Assembly (NCBI GenBank): GCA_963839685.1
Contig: CAWIVS010000002.1
Location: 124,001 to 188,000 of the forward strand
From: CADEED01 sp963839685
GTDB lineage: Bacteria; Pseudomonadota; Gammaproteobacteria; Steroidobacterales; Steroidobacteraceae
Direction of reading: 5' to 3'
Length of the DNA: 64,000 nt
In this document: one piece after another, positions 39,522 through 49,739 of the stretch
Layout of the letters: each line of letters starts with the position of its first letter
Position numbering within the stretch: the first letter of the stretch is position 1
Translations under genes and position numbers: made by a program
Notes under the pieces: model-generated
The model's database searches: none
What the model was told of the DNA's origin: nothing
The model's input: the letters and a program-made list of their open reading frames with translations, nothing else

Positions 39522-40779
39522 CTACTTCTGCGCCGCCACCGAGTAGAGCACCTGCGTGTTGCGCGTCTTGAGGAAATCCTCGAGCGACTGGCCGCGCATG
39601 GCGGCATAGATGTGCAGGTTGGTGGTGCCGACCACGGCGCCTAACTTCTCCAGCAGGAAGAAGATGGCGCCATAGTGCATCAATGCGCGCCAGTCGCGCG
39701 CGCGCAGCATGGCGCGCTCTTCCTGGCTGAGCCCGGCCTCTTCGAACAGCGCCTCGGGTGTCTTCGAGGAAGCGCCGGCGTCGCTCGGGTTGCAGCAGCG
39801 AATGCAGGAACGAATTCAGGCGGTACGCCTTGACGCTGCGATCCAGCGTGAACGGGTAGGTGCCCGGGAGTTTCTCGAGCCCGTCCCACTCGTGCTGGAT
39901 GCGCGCACGGTAAGCCGCCAGTGACTCCCCATCTGATTCAGCGGAATCGTTTTCGAAGATGACTGTCGCGATGGGCGTCATCGAAGGCAGGTAATAAGCC
40001 TGGTGCAGCTTCTTCACCTTCGGTGCGAGCGCACCGCGCATCACCAGCCACATGATGACCTCGGAGCCCTCCATGCCACCCCTGGTGGCGTAATCGGCAA
40101 TGGTGAGCTCGGTGAGCTTCTCCGGATCCTTCTCGAGCAACTCGAGGAACTCCATGTCCCATGGAGTGTTGTTGAACCCGGCGCGTTCTCCCTGGATCTG
40201 GTGCGAGAGTCCGCCGGTGCCGACGATGGCCACCTTGATGTCCTCGGGAAAACTCTCGATGGCCTTGCGCAACGAGCGGCCCAGCTTGAAGCAACGGCGC
40301 GCGGAAGGAATCGGCAGCTGCAACACCCCCACTTGCAGCGGCACGATGGCGCCGGGCCACTCCTTCTCATGCGGCCACAACAACGACAGCGGCGAGAAGC
40401 AGCCGTGATCCAGGCCCTTCTCCTGGAAGAACGACAGATCGAATTCATCCGCGGCAAGACCGTTGGCCACGTGACGCGCGAGGGCGGGATGACCCTTGAT
40501 GGGCGGAAGATTGCGCGCCCCGCCACCTTCATCGGCGACCCAGTACTTTTCGCCAACGCCCAGCGTGAAATGCGAATAATGGTCGAAGAAAAACGAGGTG
40601 ATGTGGTCGTTGTAGATGAAGAACAGCACGTCGGGACGCTTCTCGGCGAGCCATTGCTTGACCGGTTCGTAACCGGCGAAGATGGGCGCCCACACCGGAT
40701 CCTGCTGCTTCTTCGCGTCGAGCGCGAAGCCGATGGTGGGCGTGTGTGAGGTGGCAATACCCCCGACAATAGTGGCCAT
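39522..40779 (-). CDS. Single-chain LigB-LigA type extradiol dioxygenase (gallate dioxygenase-like), frameshifted
   Basis: An Fe(II) ring-cleavage enzyme of about 418 residues, the length of gallate dioxygenases DesB/GalA. The N-terminal LigB-type domain starts MATIVGGIATSHTPTIG (metal His) and has FFIYNDHITSFFFDHYSHF and GTGGLSHQIQGE. The C-terminal LigA-type domain has ERAMLRARDWRALMHYGAIF and TTNLHIYAAMRGQSL. The two parts are in different frames. One extra base near 39768 (LEDT to LEDPEALFEEAG) explains it. In the read frame the protein would run on into antisense nonsense. Gallate or protocatechuate-like catechols are the likely substrates. It is divergent from the SDR gene. Confidence 0.8.
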
Positions 40780-40926
40780 GAATCGCTCCGGAATCATTTG
40801 GAGATACGCGGCAAGGTTACCGCCTGCGGGGCTTTTGGCCTGCCCGCGAGCGAATGAAATTTCGAGTACGCATAGTCGAATTCCGGGTCGAGTCGCGGGC
40901 TCCGCGCTGGGGCAACATCGCGCACC

Positions 40927-41700
40927 ATGCAGAAGGTTCCCGTTCAGAAAGTACTCGTGACGGCCGGCGCCGCCGGCATTGGGCGAGAGATCGCGCTGGC
41001 TTTCGTCAAGGCGGGCGCCCGCGTGCACGTGGTCGATGTGGACGCGGCGGGGCTGAACGCGCTGCGCGCCGATTCACTGGCCATTTCCACCGAGGTGTGT
41101 GACCTGGCGGATTTCGCCGCCATTGAAAAGGTGATCCCGCAGGCGATCGAGGCTCTCGGCGGTCTCGATGTACTGGTCAATAATGCCGGTATCGCCGGAC
41201 CCACCGCGCTGGTGGAAAACTACGATCCGCGCGAATGGGACCGCGTCATGCAAGTGAACCTGGGTGCCACGTTCAACGTGACGCGGCTGGCGATCCCGCA
41301 CCTGCGGAAATCTGCCGCCGGCTGCATCATCAACATGTCCTCCGCCGCGGGCCGTCTCGGCTATCCGCAACGCAGCGCCTACGCCGCCAGCAAATGGGGA
41401 ATCATCGGCTTCACGAAAACACTCGCGATGGAACTGGGTGCGCATGGCATTCGCGCCAATGCCATCCTGCCGGGCGCGGTGGCCGGTCCGCGCATGGAGC
41501 GCGTGCTGGAAGGGCGCGCCTCTACGAGCGGCCGGACCCTCGAGCAGGAGCGCGTCAGCGCGCTCGCGAATCAATCACTCAAATATTTCACCGAACCCGG
41601 CGAGATCGCGGCGCTGGCGTTGTTCCTGGCATCGGATGCAGCCAAGACCATCTCGGGTCAGGCACTATCAATCGACGGTGACATGCACCGCTCAGCCTAG
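40927..41700 (+). CDS. Short-chain dehydrogenase/reductase
   Basis: An intact 257-residue NAD(P)-dependent SDR. The cofactor loop is VLVTAGAAGIGREIALAF, the acidic residue after strand 2 (VVDVDAAG) suggests NAD(H), and LVNNAGIAGP and the catalytic Ser-Tyr-Lys (INMSSAAG, YAASKWGIIGF) are present. The C terminus (ISGQALSIDGDMHRSA) is ordinary. It lies divergent from the ring-cleavage dioxygenase and convergent with an aldehyde dehydrogenase, so it probably handles an alcohol or ketone in aromatic degradation. Substrate cannot be assigned. Confidence 0.88.
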   Translation: MQKVPVQKVLVTAGAAGIGREIALAFVKAGARVHVVDVDAAGLNALRADSLAISTEVCDLADFAAIEKVIPQAIEALGGLDVLVNNAGIAGPTALVENYDPREWDRVMQVNLGATFNVTRLAIPHLRKSAAGCIINMSSAAGRLGYPQRSAYAASKWGIIGFTKTLAMELGAHGIRANAILPGAVAGPRMERVLEGRASTSGRTLEQERVSALANQSLKYFTEPGEIAALALFLASDAAKTISGQALSIDGDMHRSA

Positions 41701-41713
41701 CAGCCTGCTTGCC

Positions 41714-43180
41714 TCAGAACGGGTAGTGGCGCGGAGTGGTCTGCACCGTGATCCAGCGCAGCTCCGTGAAGGCATCGACGCCGGCCTTGCCGCCGAAGCG
41801 GCCATAACCTGAGCCCTTCACGCCGCCGAACGGCATCTGCGCCTCGTCGGCGACCGTGGGTCCGTTGATGTGGCAAATGCCGCTGTCAATGCGCTTGGCG
41901 AGCGCGAGGCCACGCGCGATGTCGCGTGTGAAAATCGCGGCGGACAATCCGTACTCGGTGTCATTGGCAAGTGTGATGGCTTCGTCCGCGTCCTTGACAC
42001 GCGTGATGGAAACCTGCGGGGCGAAGGATTCCTCGCGGAACAGCGCCATCGCCGGTGTCACGTGATCGACCACCACGCCTTTCACGACGGTGCCATTCCC
42101 ACCTACTGCCGCGAGATCACCGCCGGTGAGCACTTTCGCGCCCTGCTTGACCGCGTCGCCCACCAGGCGCTGCAGTCGATCGATGGTGGGCTTGCCGACC
42201 ACCGATCCAATGACGAATTCCCCTTCCAGCGGATTTCCGACCGGCAGGGCGGCGACGCGTTTGGCGAGCCGCGCCGCGAAATCATCCGCGACCTTCGCGT
42301 CGACGATCACGCGTTCGGTCGACATGCAGATCTGCCCGGCGTTGGCATACGCGCCGAAGACGGTGGCATTCACCGCGGCGTCGAGGTCGGCGTCATCGAG
42401 CACCACGAGAGGCGCCTTGCCGCCCAGTTCCAGCAGGATGGGCTTGAGATACTTCGCCGCCACCTGGGCTAACAACTTGCCCACACGCGTGGAGCCGGTG
42501 AAGTTCACGCGTTTCACCGCCGGATGTGCGATGACCGCTTCGCTGACCGTGCCGGCCTCCTTGATGTCGGTATGAAGCACGTTGATCACGCCATCGCCCA
42601 ACCCGGCTTCGATCAAGGTCTGACCAATGAGCTGATGCGTCTGCGGGCAGACTTCAGAGGATTTGAAGATCACCGTGTTGCCGCAAGCCAGCGGCATCGC
42701 GATGGCGCGCACCCCGAGGATCACCGGCGCATTCCAGGGCGCGATGCCGAACACCACCCCGACCGGCTGGCGATGCGCCATCGCCAGGTTGCCGGGCACG
42801 TCGGAGGGAACGACTTCTCCCGACACCTGCGTGGTCATCGACGCGGCTTCGCGCAGCATCGAGGCGGCAAAGTGCACGTTGAAATGTCCCCAGCCGGCGG
42901 TTGAACCAGTTTCGTCGCGCACCGCCGCGGCGAATTCGGCCGCACGCGCTTCGAGCAGGTCAGCGGCCTTGTTGAGTTTGGCCCGGCGGGCGCCGGGACC
43001 CTGGGCCGACCATGCGGGGAACGCGGCCTGGGCGGCCGCGACGGCGGCCAGTGCGTCATCGACGGAAGCTGCTGCGGCTCGTGTCACGACATTGCCGCTC
43101 ACCGGATTGCGCCGTTCGAAGGTGGCGCCACTGCGTGCGGCTTGCGGCTTGCCGCCGATCAGCAAATTCACGTCGTACAT
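41714..43180 (-). CDS. Aldehyde dehydrogenase, vanillin/salicylaldehyde dehydrogenase-like
   Basis: An intact enzyme of 488 residues, from ATG 43180 (MYDVNLLIGGKPQAA). The general base Glu is in ILLELGGKAPLVV and the catalytic Cys in YANAGQICMSTERV. The segment GWGHFNVHFAASMLREAASM and the motif GIAPWNAPVILGVRAIAMPL are what I know from vanillin and salicylaldehyde dehydrogenases, which suggests an aromatic aldehyde as substrate. The divergent neighbour is a quinoprotein alcohol dehydrogenase, so the two could carry out alcohol to aldehyde to acid. Cytoplasmic. Confidence 0.85.
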   Translation of the reverse strand: MYDVNLLIGGKPQAARSGATFERRNPVSGNVVTRAAAASVDDALAAVAAAQAAFPAWSAQGPGARRAKLNKAADLLEARAAEFAAAVRDETGSTAGWGHFNVHFAASMLREAASMTTQVSGEVVPSDVPGNLAMAHRQPVGVVFGIAPWNAPVILGVRAIAMPLACGNTVIFKSSEVCPQTHQLIGQTLIEAGLGDGVINVLHTDIKEAGTVSEAVIAHPAVKRVNFTGSTRVGKLLAQVAAKYLKPILLELGGKAPLVVLDDADLDAAVNATVFGAYANAGQICMSTERVIVDAKVADDFAARLAKRVAALPVGNPLEGEFVIGSVVGKPTIDRLQRLVGDAVKQGAKVLTGGDLAAVGGNGTVVKGVVVDHVTPAMALFREESFAPQVSITRVKDADEAITLANDTEYGLSAAIFTRDIARGLALAKRIDSGICHINGPTVADEAQMPFGGVKGSGYGRFGGKAGVDAFTELRWITVQTTPRHYPF

Positions 43181-43387
43181 GACATGTCTCCGTATCTCTG
43201 GCTCGTTTCTCTGGCCGTCATTGCCGGAAAAAAGGCTAGCGCTAATAGGGTGTTCCGGGCTTTCTCTGCAGATCGATTTCAAGCTCGTCGATAGTCGAGC
43301 CCGCGGCCGCTTGGCCGTGGAGATGTATACAGGGCAGAAATCGGTCTGCATTCTTGTCTGATACTGAAAAAGAACCAAGAGGGGTCT

Positions 43388-45573
43388 ATGAGCATAAATC
43401 GCGTTGCATTCGCGGCGAGCATTGCGGCTGCGCTCGTGGTGGCGAGCTGCAGCAAGCAACCTGAACCGGCACCGGTCGCAACGCCGAAACCGACGGCGTT
43501 GATCGACGCGGCGCGGCTCACTGCCCCGGCCGACGGCGAATGGCTGTCATATGGCCGGACCTACGACGAGCAGCGCTTCAGTCCGCTGGACAAGCTCGAC
43601 TCCGGCAATGTCGGGCAGCTTAGGCTAGCCTGGAGCTACGACCTGGACACCGCGCACCGCGTGCAGGAATCCACGCCGCTGGTGATCGACGGGGTCATGT
43701 ACGTGACCAGCGCCTGGAGCAAGCTGTTTGCCCTGGATGCAAAGTCGGGCAAGGAGATCTGGCGCTTCGATCCCAAGGTTCCGGGCGAAGTGGGGGTCAA
43801 GGCCTGCTGCGATGTCGGCAACCGTGGTGTCGCCGCCTGGAACGGCAAGACTATTCCTGGGAACGCTCGACGGCCGACTGATCGCGCTCGACGCTGCCAC
43901 CGGCAAACAACTTTGGGAAGTCATGACCGTTCCGGTGGGGCAGAACTACACCATCACCGGCGCGCCACGCATCTTCGAAGGCAAGGTGATCATCGGCAAT
44001 GGCGGTGCCGAACTCGGCGCACGGGGTTTCGTCACGGCCTACGATGCCGAGAGCGGCAAGCAGCTGTGGCGCTTCTACACGGTGCCGGGCGATCCCTCGC
44101 AACCCTTCGAGAGCCCGGCGCTCGAGAAGGCCGCCAAGACCTGGAAGGGTGAATGGTGGAAGTTTGGCGGCGGCGGAACGGTGTGGGATTCCATCGTCTA
44201 TGACCCCAAGCTGCGTCTCATCTATATCGGTGTGGGTAACGGCAGCCCCTGGAACCAGGCGCTGCGCAGCCCGGGCGGCGGCGACAATCTGTACCTGTCG
44301 TCCATCGTGGCGCTCAAGGCGGACACCGGCGAATACGTCTGGCATTTCCAGACCACGCCCGGCGAGACGTGGGACTACACCGCGACGCAGCCCATCATTC
44401 TGGCGGACCTGGAGATCGGCGGAAAGCCGCGCCAGGTGCTCATGCAGGCGCCGAAAAACGGCTTCTTCTACGTGCTCGATCGCGCAACCGGCGAATTCAT
44501 CTCCGGCGCGCCGTATTCCTTCGTGAACTGGGCCAAGGGCCTGGATCCCGAAGACCGGCCGTCCGATCGAAAACCGTGAAGCACGCTACGACAAGTCGGG
44601 CAAGCCGGCCGTAGTGGTTCCCGGTCCCGGCGGTGCGCACAACTGGCATTCGATGAGTTTCAGTCCGGTGACCAGGCTCGCGTACTTCCCCGTGATCGAG
44701 GCTGGCTTCGCCTTCATCCCGGTCGCGAAGATGAAACCCAACACGATTGGCTGGAATACCGGCATCGATCTCAACGCCGGCAGTCTGCCCACCGACCCGA
44801 AGGTGCTGGCAGGCATCAAGCAGCAACTGAAAGGCCATCTGGTCGCCTGGGATCCGGTGGCGCAGAAAGAAGTCTGGCGCGCGCAATTCGAATTATCCAT
44901 GGAACGGCGGGACGCTCGTGACCGCGGGCAATCTCGTGTTTCATGGCAACGCGATGGGCGAGATCGTCGCCTATCGCGCCACCGATGGGCAGAAACTCTG
45001 GTCCGCGCCGACGCAGGCCGGCGTGGTGGCGGCACCGATCACCTACACGATCGATGGCGAGCAGTACGTGGCCATCGAAGTGGGTTGGGGCGGTGCCTTC
45101 GGCCTGGCCGCGGGCGAACTGGCACGCGATGCGCACCTGGCATCGAACATTCCGCGCGTGCTGGTGTTCAAGGTTGGCGGCGAAGCGAAGCTCCCCGAGA
45201 TTCCGGCGAGCAGCCGGCGGCCGCGGAGCCGCCGCCGGAAATCGGTGACGAGGCCACGTGGACCGCGGGCAAGGCGGTGTATCACTACAACTGCGGCGTC
45301 TGCCACGGTGATTCGGCCGTGAGCAGTGGTGTGATTCCCGATTTGCGCCTTTCGCCCATCACGCGTGACGCGACTGCCTGGGATCATATTGTGCGCGGCG
45401 GTGAACGCTCCGCGCGCGGCATGGTGTCGTTCGCGGCGGAAGTATCGGCCGAGGACAGTGAAAAAGTGCGGGCGTATGTGATACACCGTGCGCATGAAGT
45501 CAGGAAGATCGAGCTGGCTGCGCCCGCGCCGGCCGCTCCCACCAGCGCTCCGCCGCCGGCGGCGCCCAAATGA
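43388..45573 (+). CDS. PQQ-dependent quinohemoprotein alcohol dehydrogenase, lipoprotein, frameshifted
   Basis: About 727 residues. The signal sequence ends in a lipobox (VVASC, Cys21), so it is probably a lipid-anchored periplasmic enzyme. The eight-bladed propeller has WSYDLDTAHRVQESTPLVI, the vicinal cysteine pair in VKACCDVGNRG that contacts PQQ, and WKFGGGGTVWDSIVYDP. A C-terminal cytochrome c domain carries the heme site CGVCH. Frames change near 43855, 44552, 44898 and 45210; in the first three a single extra base (A, A, C) restores the protein. An Ala-Pro-rich tail ends it. It would oxidise alcohols and pass electrons via its heme to the respiratory chain. Confidence 0.85.
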
Positions 45574-45627
45574 ATCCGTGGCCGGCGAAGTAGTTAGGGA
45601 ACTGCGCGATGCGTCGTAGGACCCTGC

Positions 45628-46240
45628 GTGCGGATGGTTGGCGCCACGCTGGGTCTCGTGGCGTTGCTGCTCGGCGGCTCCGCCATGGCGGCGGAGCCGC
45701 AGAAGCCATCTGCCGGTGTTGGTGGCGAAGGTGCTCAAGGTCAACGACGGGGATTCCATCCAGATCGATCTGCCCTCGGGACATGCGCGCGTGCGCCTGG
45801 CGGCCATCGATACGCCGGAATACGACCAGCCCTATGGTTCACAGGCCTCGGCGGCTTTGAAGGCGATGCTGCCAGTCGGATCCACCGTGGAGCTCGAGGT
45901 CGAAACCCAGGACGCGTTCAATCGAATCGTCGCGATCGTGTGGCTGGTGGCGAACGGCAATCGCACCAACCTCAATGAGGCCATGCTGCGCGACGGCCAC
46001 GCGTGGGCCTACCGGCGTTACATGAAGAATCCGCGGTTTTGCGATTTCGAGCAGGAAGCACGCGCACGCAAGGCGGGCCTGTGGGCACAACCGGTCAGCG
46101 ACTGGGTGTATCCGCCAGAATGGCGTTACCTCAAGGACGGTGAGATCCGCGTCCTGCCGACGCCGTACGAGGAAACGCGCGAGACATGCCTCGCCGTGCT
46201 CGGACTCGCCGGCAAGGGCAGCTACACACCCCCGAAATAA
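45628..46240 (+). CDS. Secreted staphylococcal-nuclease-like protein, frameshifted
   Basis: An SNase-fold nuclease of about 203 residues. GTG 45628 or ATG 45634 opens a signal peptide (MVGATLGLVALLLGGSAMA, cut before AEP). The nuclease core has VLKVNDGDSIQIDL, the active-site block VRLAAIDTPEYDQPYG and RDGHAWAYRRY, with the arginine of EARARKAGLWAQ. The frame changes near 45703; removing one C from GAAGCCATCTG gives QKHLPVLVAKVLK. Its TAA stop lies in a palindromic repeat shared with the convergent GST gene. Confidence 0.83.
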
Positions 46241-46291
46241 ATGGGGACACTCCCTATTTTCTTCTCGAGAAAATGAGGAATGTCCCCATTT
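46239..46291. repeat. 53-bp palindromic element between convergent genes (REP-like, bidirectional terminator)
   Basis: AAATGGGGACA (46239-46249) and TGTCCCCATTT (46281-46291) are perfect complements, and an inner pair TTTTCT/AGAAAA surrounds a TCTCGAGA centre. The stop codons of both convergent genes (TAA at 46238-46240 and its mirror at 46290-46292) fall in the outer arms. Elements with GGGGACA arms of this kind are common as dispersed palindromes in proteobacteria and are often tied to REP-associated transposases (from memory). Only one copy is in the window. Confidence 0.65.
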
Positions 46292-46958
46292 ACGCCAGCA
46301 TTTTCTTGGCGGACTCCACGCTCGTCGCGCGCTCCTCGGCGGTGGGCGGCGGTGGCACGGCACGTCCTTTTTGCACGGCTGGGCGCGCACCCACCAGATC
46401 CAGCCAGCGTTTGAGTCCGGGCAGGCCGTCGATGCTGACGCCTGACCACTCATGGCCGGCGACCCAGCACCACAGCGCGATGTCGGCGATGGAGTACTCG
46501 CTGCCTGTGATGTAGGGATGGTCCTTGAGCTGGCGCTCCATCACTTCGAACAGCCGCCGCGCCTCGCGCTGGTAGCGTTCGATGGCGTAAGGAATCTTCT
46601 CCGGCGCGTAGCGGAAGAACACGTTCGCCTGGCCCATCATCGGACCCACTCCACCCATCTGGAACATGAGCCACTGGATCACGCGCGAGCGTGCCTTGGG
46701 TTCGGTGGGCAGCAGCTTGCCGGTCTTTTCGGCGAGGTAGACGAGAATGGCGCCGGACTCGAATACCGCAAAGTCACCGTTGTCGTGATCGATGATCGCC
46801 GGGACGCGCCCGTTCGGGTTGATCTTCAGGAACCATTCCTCTTTCTGTTCGAGTTTGCCGAGCGATATGGGTCGAACCGTGTAGGGCAGGCCCAATTCTT
46901 CGAGCGCGACCGAAACCTTCCATCCGTTCGGTGTGGCGGCGGTGAACAGTTCGATCAT
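46290..46958 (-). CDS. Glutathione S-transferase (Ure2p/YfcG-like)
   Basis: An intact 222-residue GST. The thioredoxin-like N domain starts MIELFTAATPNGWKVSVALEEL and has the cis-Pro block NGRVPAIIDHDNG and the glutathione-contact residues FESGAILVYLAEK. The helical C domain has QMGGVGPMMGQANVFFRYAPE, characteristic of the Nu-class YfcG/YghU group, which act as disulfide-bond reductases or peroxidases. Cytoplasmic. It converges on the nuclease gene. A link to aromatic degradation (ether cleavage by LigE/F-type GSTs) is possible but this is not that subfamily. Confidence 0.87.
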   Translation of the reverse strand: MIELFTAATPNGWKVSVALEELGLPYTVRPISLGKLEQKEEWFLKINPNGRVPAIIDHDNGDFAVFESGAILVYLAEKTGKLLPTEPKARSRVIQWLMFQMGGVGPMMGQANVFFRYAPEKIPYAIERYQREARRLFEVMERQLKDHPYITGSEYSIADIALWCWVAGHEWSGVSIDGLPGLKRWLDLVGARPAVQKGRAVPPPPTAEERATSVESAKKMLA

Positions 46959-47088
46959 GGCTCCTTCCTCACAACCTGGAATTCGGGAAACAAGTACACG
47001 CCGCTCAGCGCGCGAAAGTCAACGCGCGCCTTATGAACATTCGCTCTTTGACGATATCGATCGCGCTGGTTTGCGCTAGATTGCGCCG

Positions 47089-48000
47089 GTGGAATTTCTC
47101 GCAGCCCATTGGCGACTCGCGGCGGTCGCCGCGCTCTTTTTCATAGGTATCGTCTTGCGCCGCGTCGGGTGGTTCGGCGAGCAGCAGGGACGAGCGCTGC
47201 TCGGTTTCGTGTTCAACATCGGACTGCCCATCCTGATTTTCGGCGCGCTCGCCGGCGTGCCGCTGGCGCGCGAGCACGCGCTGCTGCCGGTGGCGGCCAT
47301 CTGCATATCGCTCGCCGGCTGGGGCGCGGCCGCGTTTGTCGCGCGACGCTTTGGATTGCCCAGGACCGGCGAAGGCGCCATGGCGCTGTGCGCCATGTCG
47401 CTCAACAATTCCATGATCTATCCGTTCGCAGCAATGAGCCTGGGTGCTGCGGCCTTCTCCCAGCTGGTCATGTTCGACATGGGACACGCACTGCTGGTCT
47501 GGACTGTCACGACCGTCGTGGCCTGCAAGTACGGCGGGCACGCCGATGACATCCGCGTGCTCCTGCGGCGCACGTTGTTTGCACCACCCTTGTGGGTGTT
47601 GTTCATCGCGCTGGGACTGAATCTGGGTGACGCTCCGATTCCGCGCGACTTGCTCCACAAGGTGCTGGTGGTCGGCCAGGTCCTGATGCTGTTGGTGCCG
47701 CTTGCAATGGGACTGTTGGTCAGCGCGCGCGGCCTGCGCCGTCCCGAGGTAATCACCGCCGTCGCGCTGCGCTCGGGATTCGGCGTATTGGTGGGCCTCG
47801 CGCTGGTGGCAGCCTTCGGCCTTTCGGGCACGGCCGCGGCCATCGCGCTGATAGGCTCGGCGGCCCCGATTGGTTTCACTGCCGTGGTGTTGTCGGCGCG
47901 CGAAGGGCTGGACCTCGACCTCGCGGCGAGCGCGGCGGCAATATCGGTGTTCCTCGGCTCGGTGTGGATTCCGCTGGCGATGATGTTCATTCCACGTTGA
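47089..48000 (+). CDS. AEC-family transporter
   Basis: An intact 303-residue inner-membrane protein with about ten helices, of the auxin efflux carrier family. GTG 47089 is the only sensible start (MEFLAAHWRLAAVAALFFIG). The family signature around ALLGFVFNIGLPILIFGALAG and the paired repeat near the C terminus (ALRSGFGVLVGLALVAAFGL) are seen. Bacterial members export or exchange small carboxylates such as malate. It is followed after 34 bases by a TPP enzyme that acts on 2-oxo acids, so the two could share a substrate. Confidence 0.82.
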   Translation: MEFLAAHWRLAAVAALFFIGIVLRRVGWFGEQQGRALLGFVFNIGLPILIFGALAGVPLAREHALLPVAAICISLAGWGAAAFVARRFGLPRTGEGAMALCAMSLNNSMIYPFAAMSLGAAAFSQLVMFDMGHALLVWTVTTVVACKYGGHADDIRVLLRRTLFAPPLWVLFIALGLNLGDAPIPRDLLHKVLVVGQVLMLLVPLAMGLLVSARGLRRPEVITAVALRSGFGVLVGLALVAAFGLSGTAAAIALIGSAAPIGFTAVVLSAREGLDLDLAASAAAISVFLGSVWIPLAMMFIPR

Positions 48001-48034
48001 GTCCCCGTGCCGCAGCGCCAGTAGAGTAGGGAAC

Positions 48035-49739
48035 ATGTACACGACGAGCGCAGCCATCCTGGAAGCCCTGGTCGAGGCGGGCGTCGAATACCTGTTCGCG
48101 AACTTCGGCAGCGATCATCCCGGATTGATCGAGGCCATCGCCGCGGCACGTGCCGCGAACCAACCTTGTCCGAAGGTAATTACCGCACCCACGGAAATGG
48201 TCGCCATGTCCGCGGCGCATGGATTCGCGCAGGTGCGCGGGCGCGCACAGGCCGTGCTGGTGCACGTCGACTGCGGCACGCAGGCGCTCGGTGGCGCCGT
48301 GCACAACGCGGCCAAGGGGCGGGTGCCCGTGCTGATCATCGCCGGCATGTCCCCTGCCACCCAGGAAGGCGAAGCGCGCGGCAGCCGCAACGAGTTCATC
48401 CAGTGGATCCAGGACGTGCCCGACCAGCGCGGCCTGGTGCGTGGTTACGTACGCTATGAAAACGAAATCCGCGTCGGGGCGAATGCCCGACAGATCGTTC
48501 ACCGCGCGCTGCAGTTCGCGCACAGCGCGCCGTGCGGCCCGGTGTATGTGACGGCGACCCGCGAAGTACTCGAAGGCGAAGTGCCGCGTGTGAGTATCGA
48601 CATGGCCCGGTGGCAGCCGCTGGCGCCGAGCGGCCTGAACCCCGACGCCGCGCGGGAGATCGCCGGCGCACTCGCTGGCGCGGAACGCCCGCTCATCGTG
48701 ACCTCCTATGCGGGGAGGTCGACAGCCGCAGTGCAGGAGCTCGTCGCGCTCGCCGAACACTGGGGCGTGGGTGTGATCGAGTCCGTTCCCAATCACATGA
48801 ATTTTCCGACCACACACCCGTGTTACCTGGGCGTGCAGTGGAACGAGCGCCGGCAGAACGAAGCGCTGGCGCGTGCGGACGTCGTGCTGGTCATCGACAG
48901 CGATGTGCCGTGGATCAGTGCGGTCAACCGGCCGCGCGCGGAGGCGCGGATCTTCCACATCGATGCGGATCCACTCAAGACCCAGATGCCCCTGTGGTAC
49001 ATCGGCGCGACGCTGCAATGCCAGGCGGACGCCGCACTGGCATTGCGACAAATCCGCGCCGCCCTCGATGCATTCGATCCCGATCCGGAGCGAATTGCCC
49101 GGCGCCGGCAACAACTTGCAGTTGACCATGCCTCCTGGGATGCGGGCGTGGGTGAACGCGAGCAGCCAGCGTGAGGCGCTCACCGCCGAGTACCTGGTCG
49201 CGTGCATTCGCGATGCGGTGGGCGAAGAGGCGATCGTGGTGAGCGAATCCGTCACCAACTTTCACGTGGTGTCGCAACACATGCGGCGCACGCGGCCTGG
49301 GACGCTGTTCTCCAGCGGTGGCGGTTCGCTGGGCTACAACGGCGGCGCGGCTTTCGGCGTGAAGCTGGCAAAGCCCGATTCGTTGGTGGTCGCCATCTGC
49401 GGTGATGGCTCGTACCTGTTCTCACAACCCTCGACCGTGCACTGGCTGGCACGCGCCTACCAGGCGCCGTTCCTGCACGTGGTGCTCAACAACGGCGGCT
49501 GGCGCGCACCGCGCCAGGCGGTGCTCAGCGTGTATCCGGATGGCCTCGCGGCGCGGGCGCCGAATATCGACATCCATTTTCCGGACCCGCCGGACTACGC
49601 CGGCATCGCCGCGGCCGCCGGCGGCGCGCACCCGGAAGTCGTACGCAGCGTCGCGCAGGTCAAGCCGGCCCTCGAGCGGGCCCTGCAGGCGGTGCTGCGC
49701 GAACGTCGCGCGGCAGTCATCGACGCGCACGTCGCCTGA
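48035..49739 (+). CDS. Thiamine-diphosphate-dependent enzyme (acetolactate synthase/benzoylformate decarboxylase-like), frameshifted
   Basis: About 567 residues with the three domains of the family. The catalytic Glu is in VITAPTEMVAMSAAHG near residue 53. The middle domain has RPLIVTSYAGRSTAAVQELV, and the TPP/Mg motif VAICGDGSYLFSQPSTVHWL with LNNGGW is in the last domain. The frame changes near 49160 (VGER to ASSQREALTAEYLV). No FAD-type or regulatory-subunit partner lies nearby, so it is more likely a 2-oxo-acid decarboxylase or lyase than an anabolic acetolactate synthase. Substrate unknown. Confidence 0.82.

Noticed and set aside
38872..41028. A 718-residue frame joining the dioxygenase with sequence antisense-shifted through the halogenase gene
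   Set aside because: After 39768 it is Arg- and Ala-rich out-of-frame reading. The correct LigA-type domain is in the neighbouring frame and stops at 39522.
43234..43247. GGCTAGCGCTAATA, 11 of 14 match to the xyl-box, between the aryl ALDH and PQQ dehydrogenase genes
   Set aside because: Position would suit an operator, but neither neighbour is a xylose gene and the match is no better than chance for so short a motif; kept only as a note.
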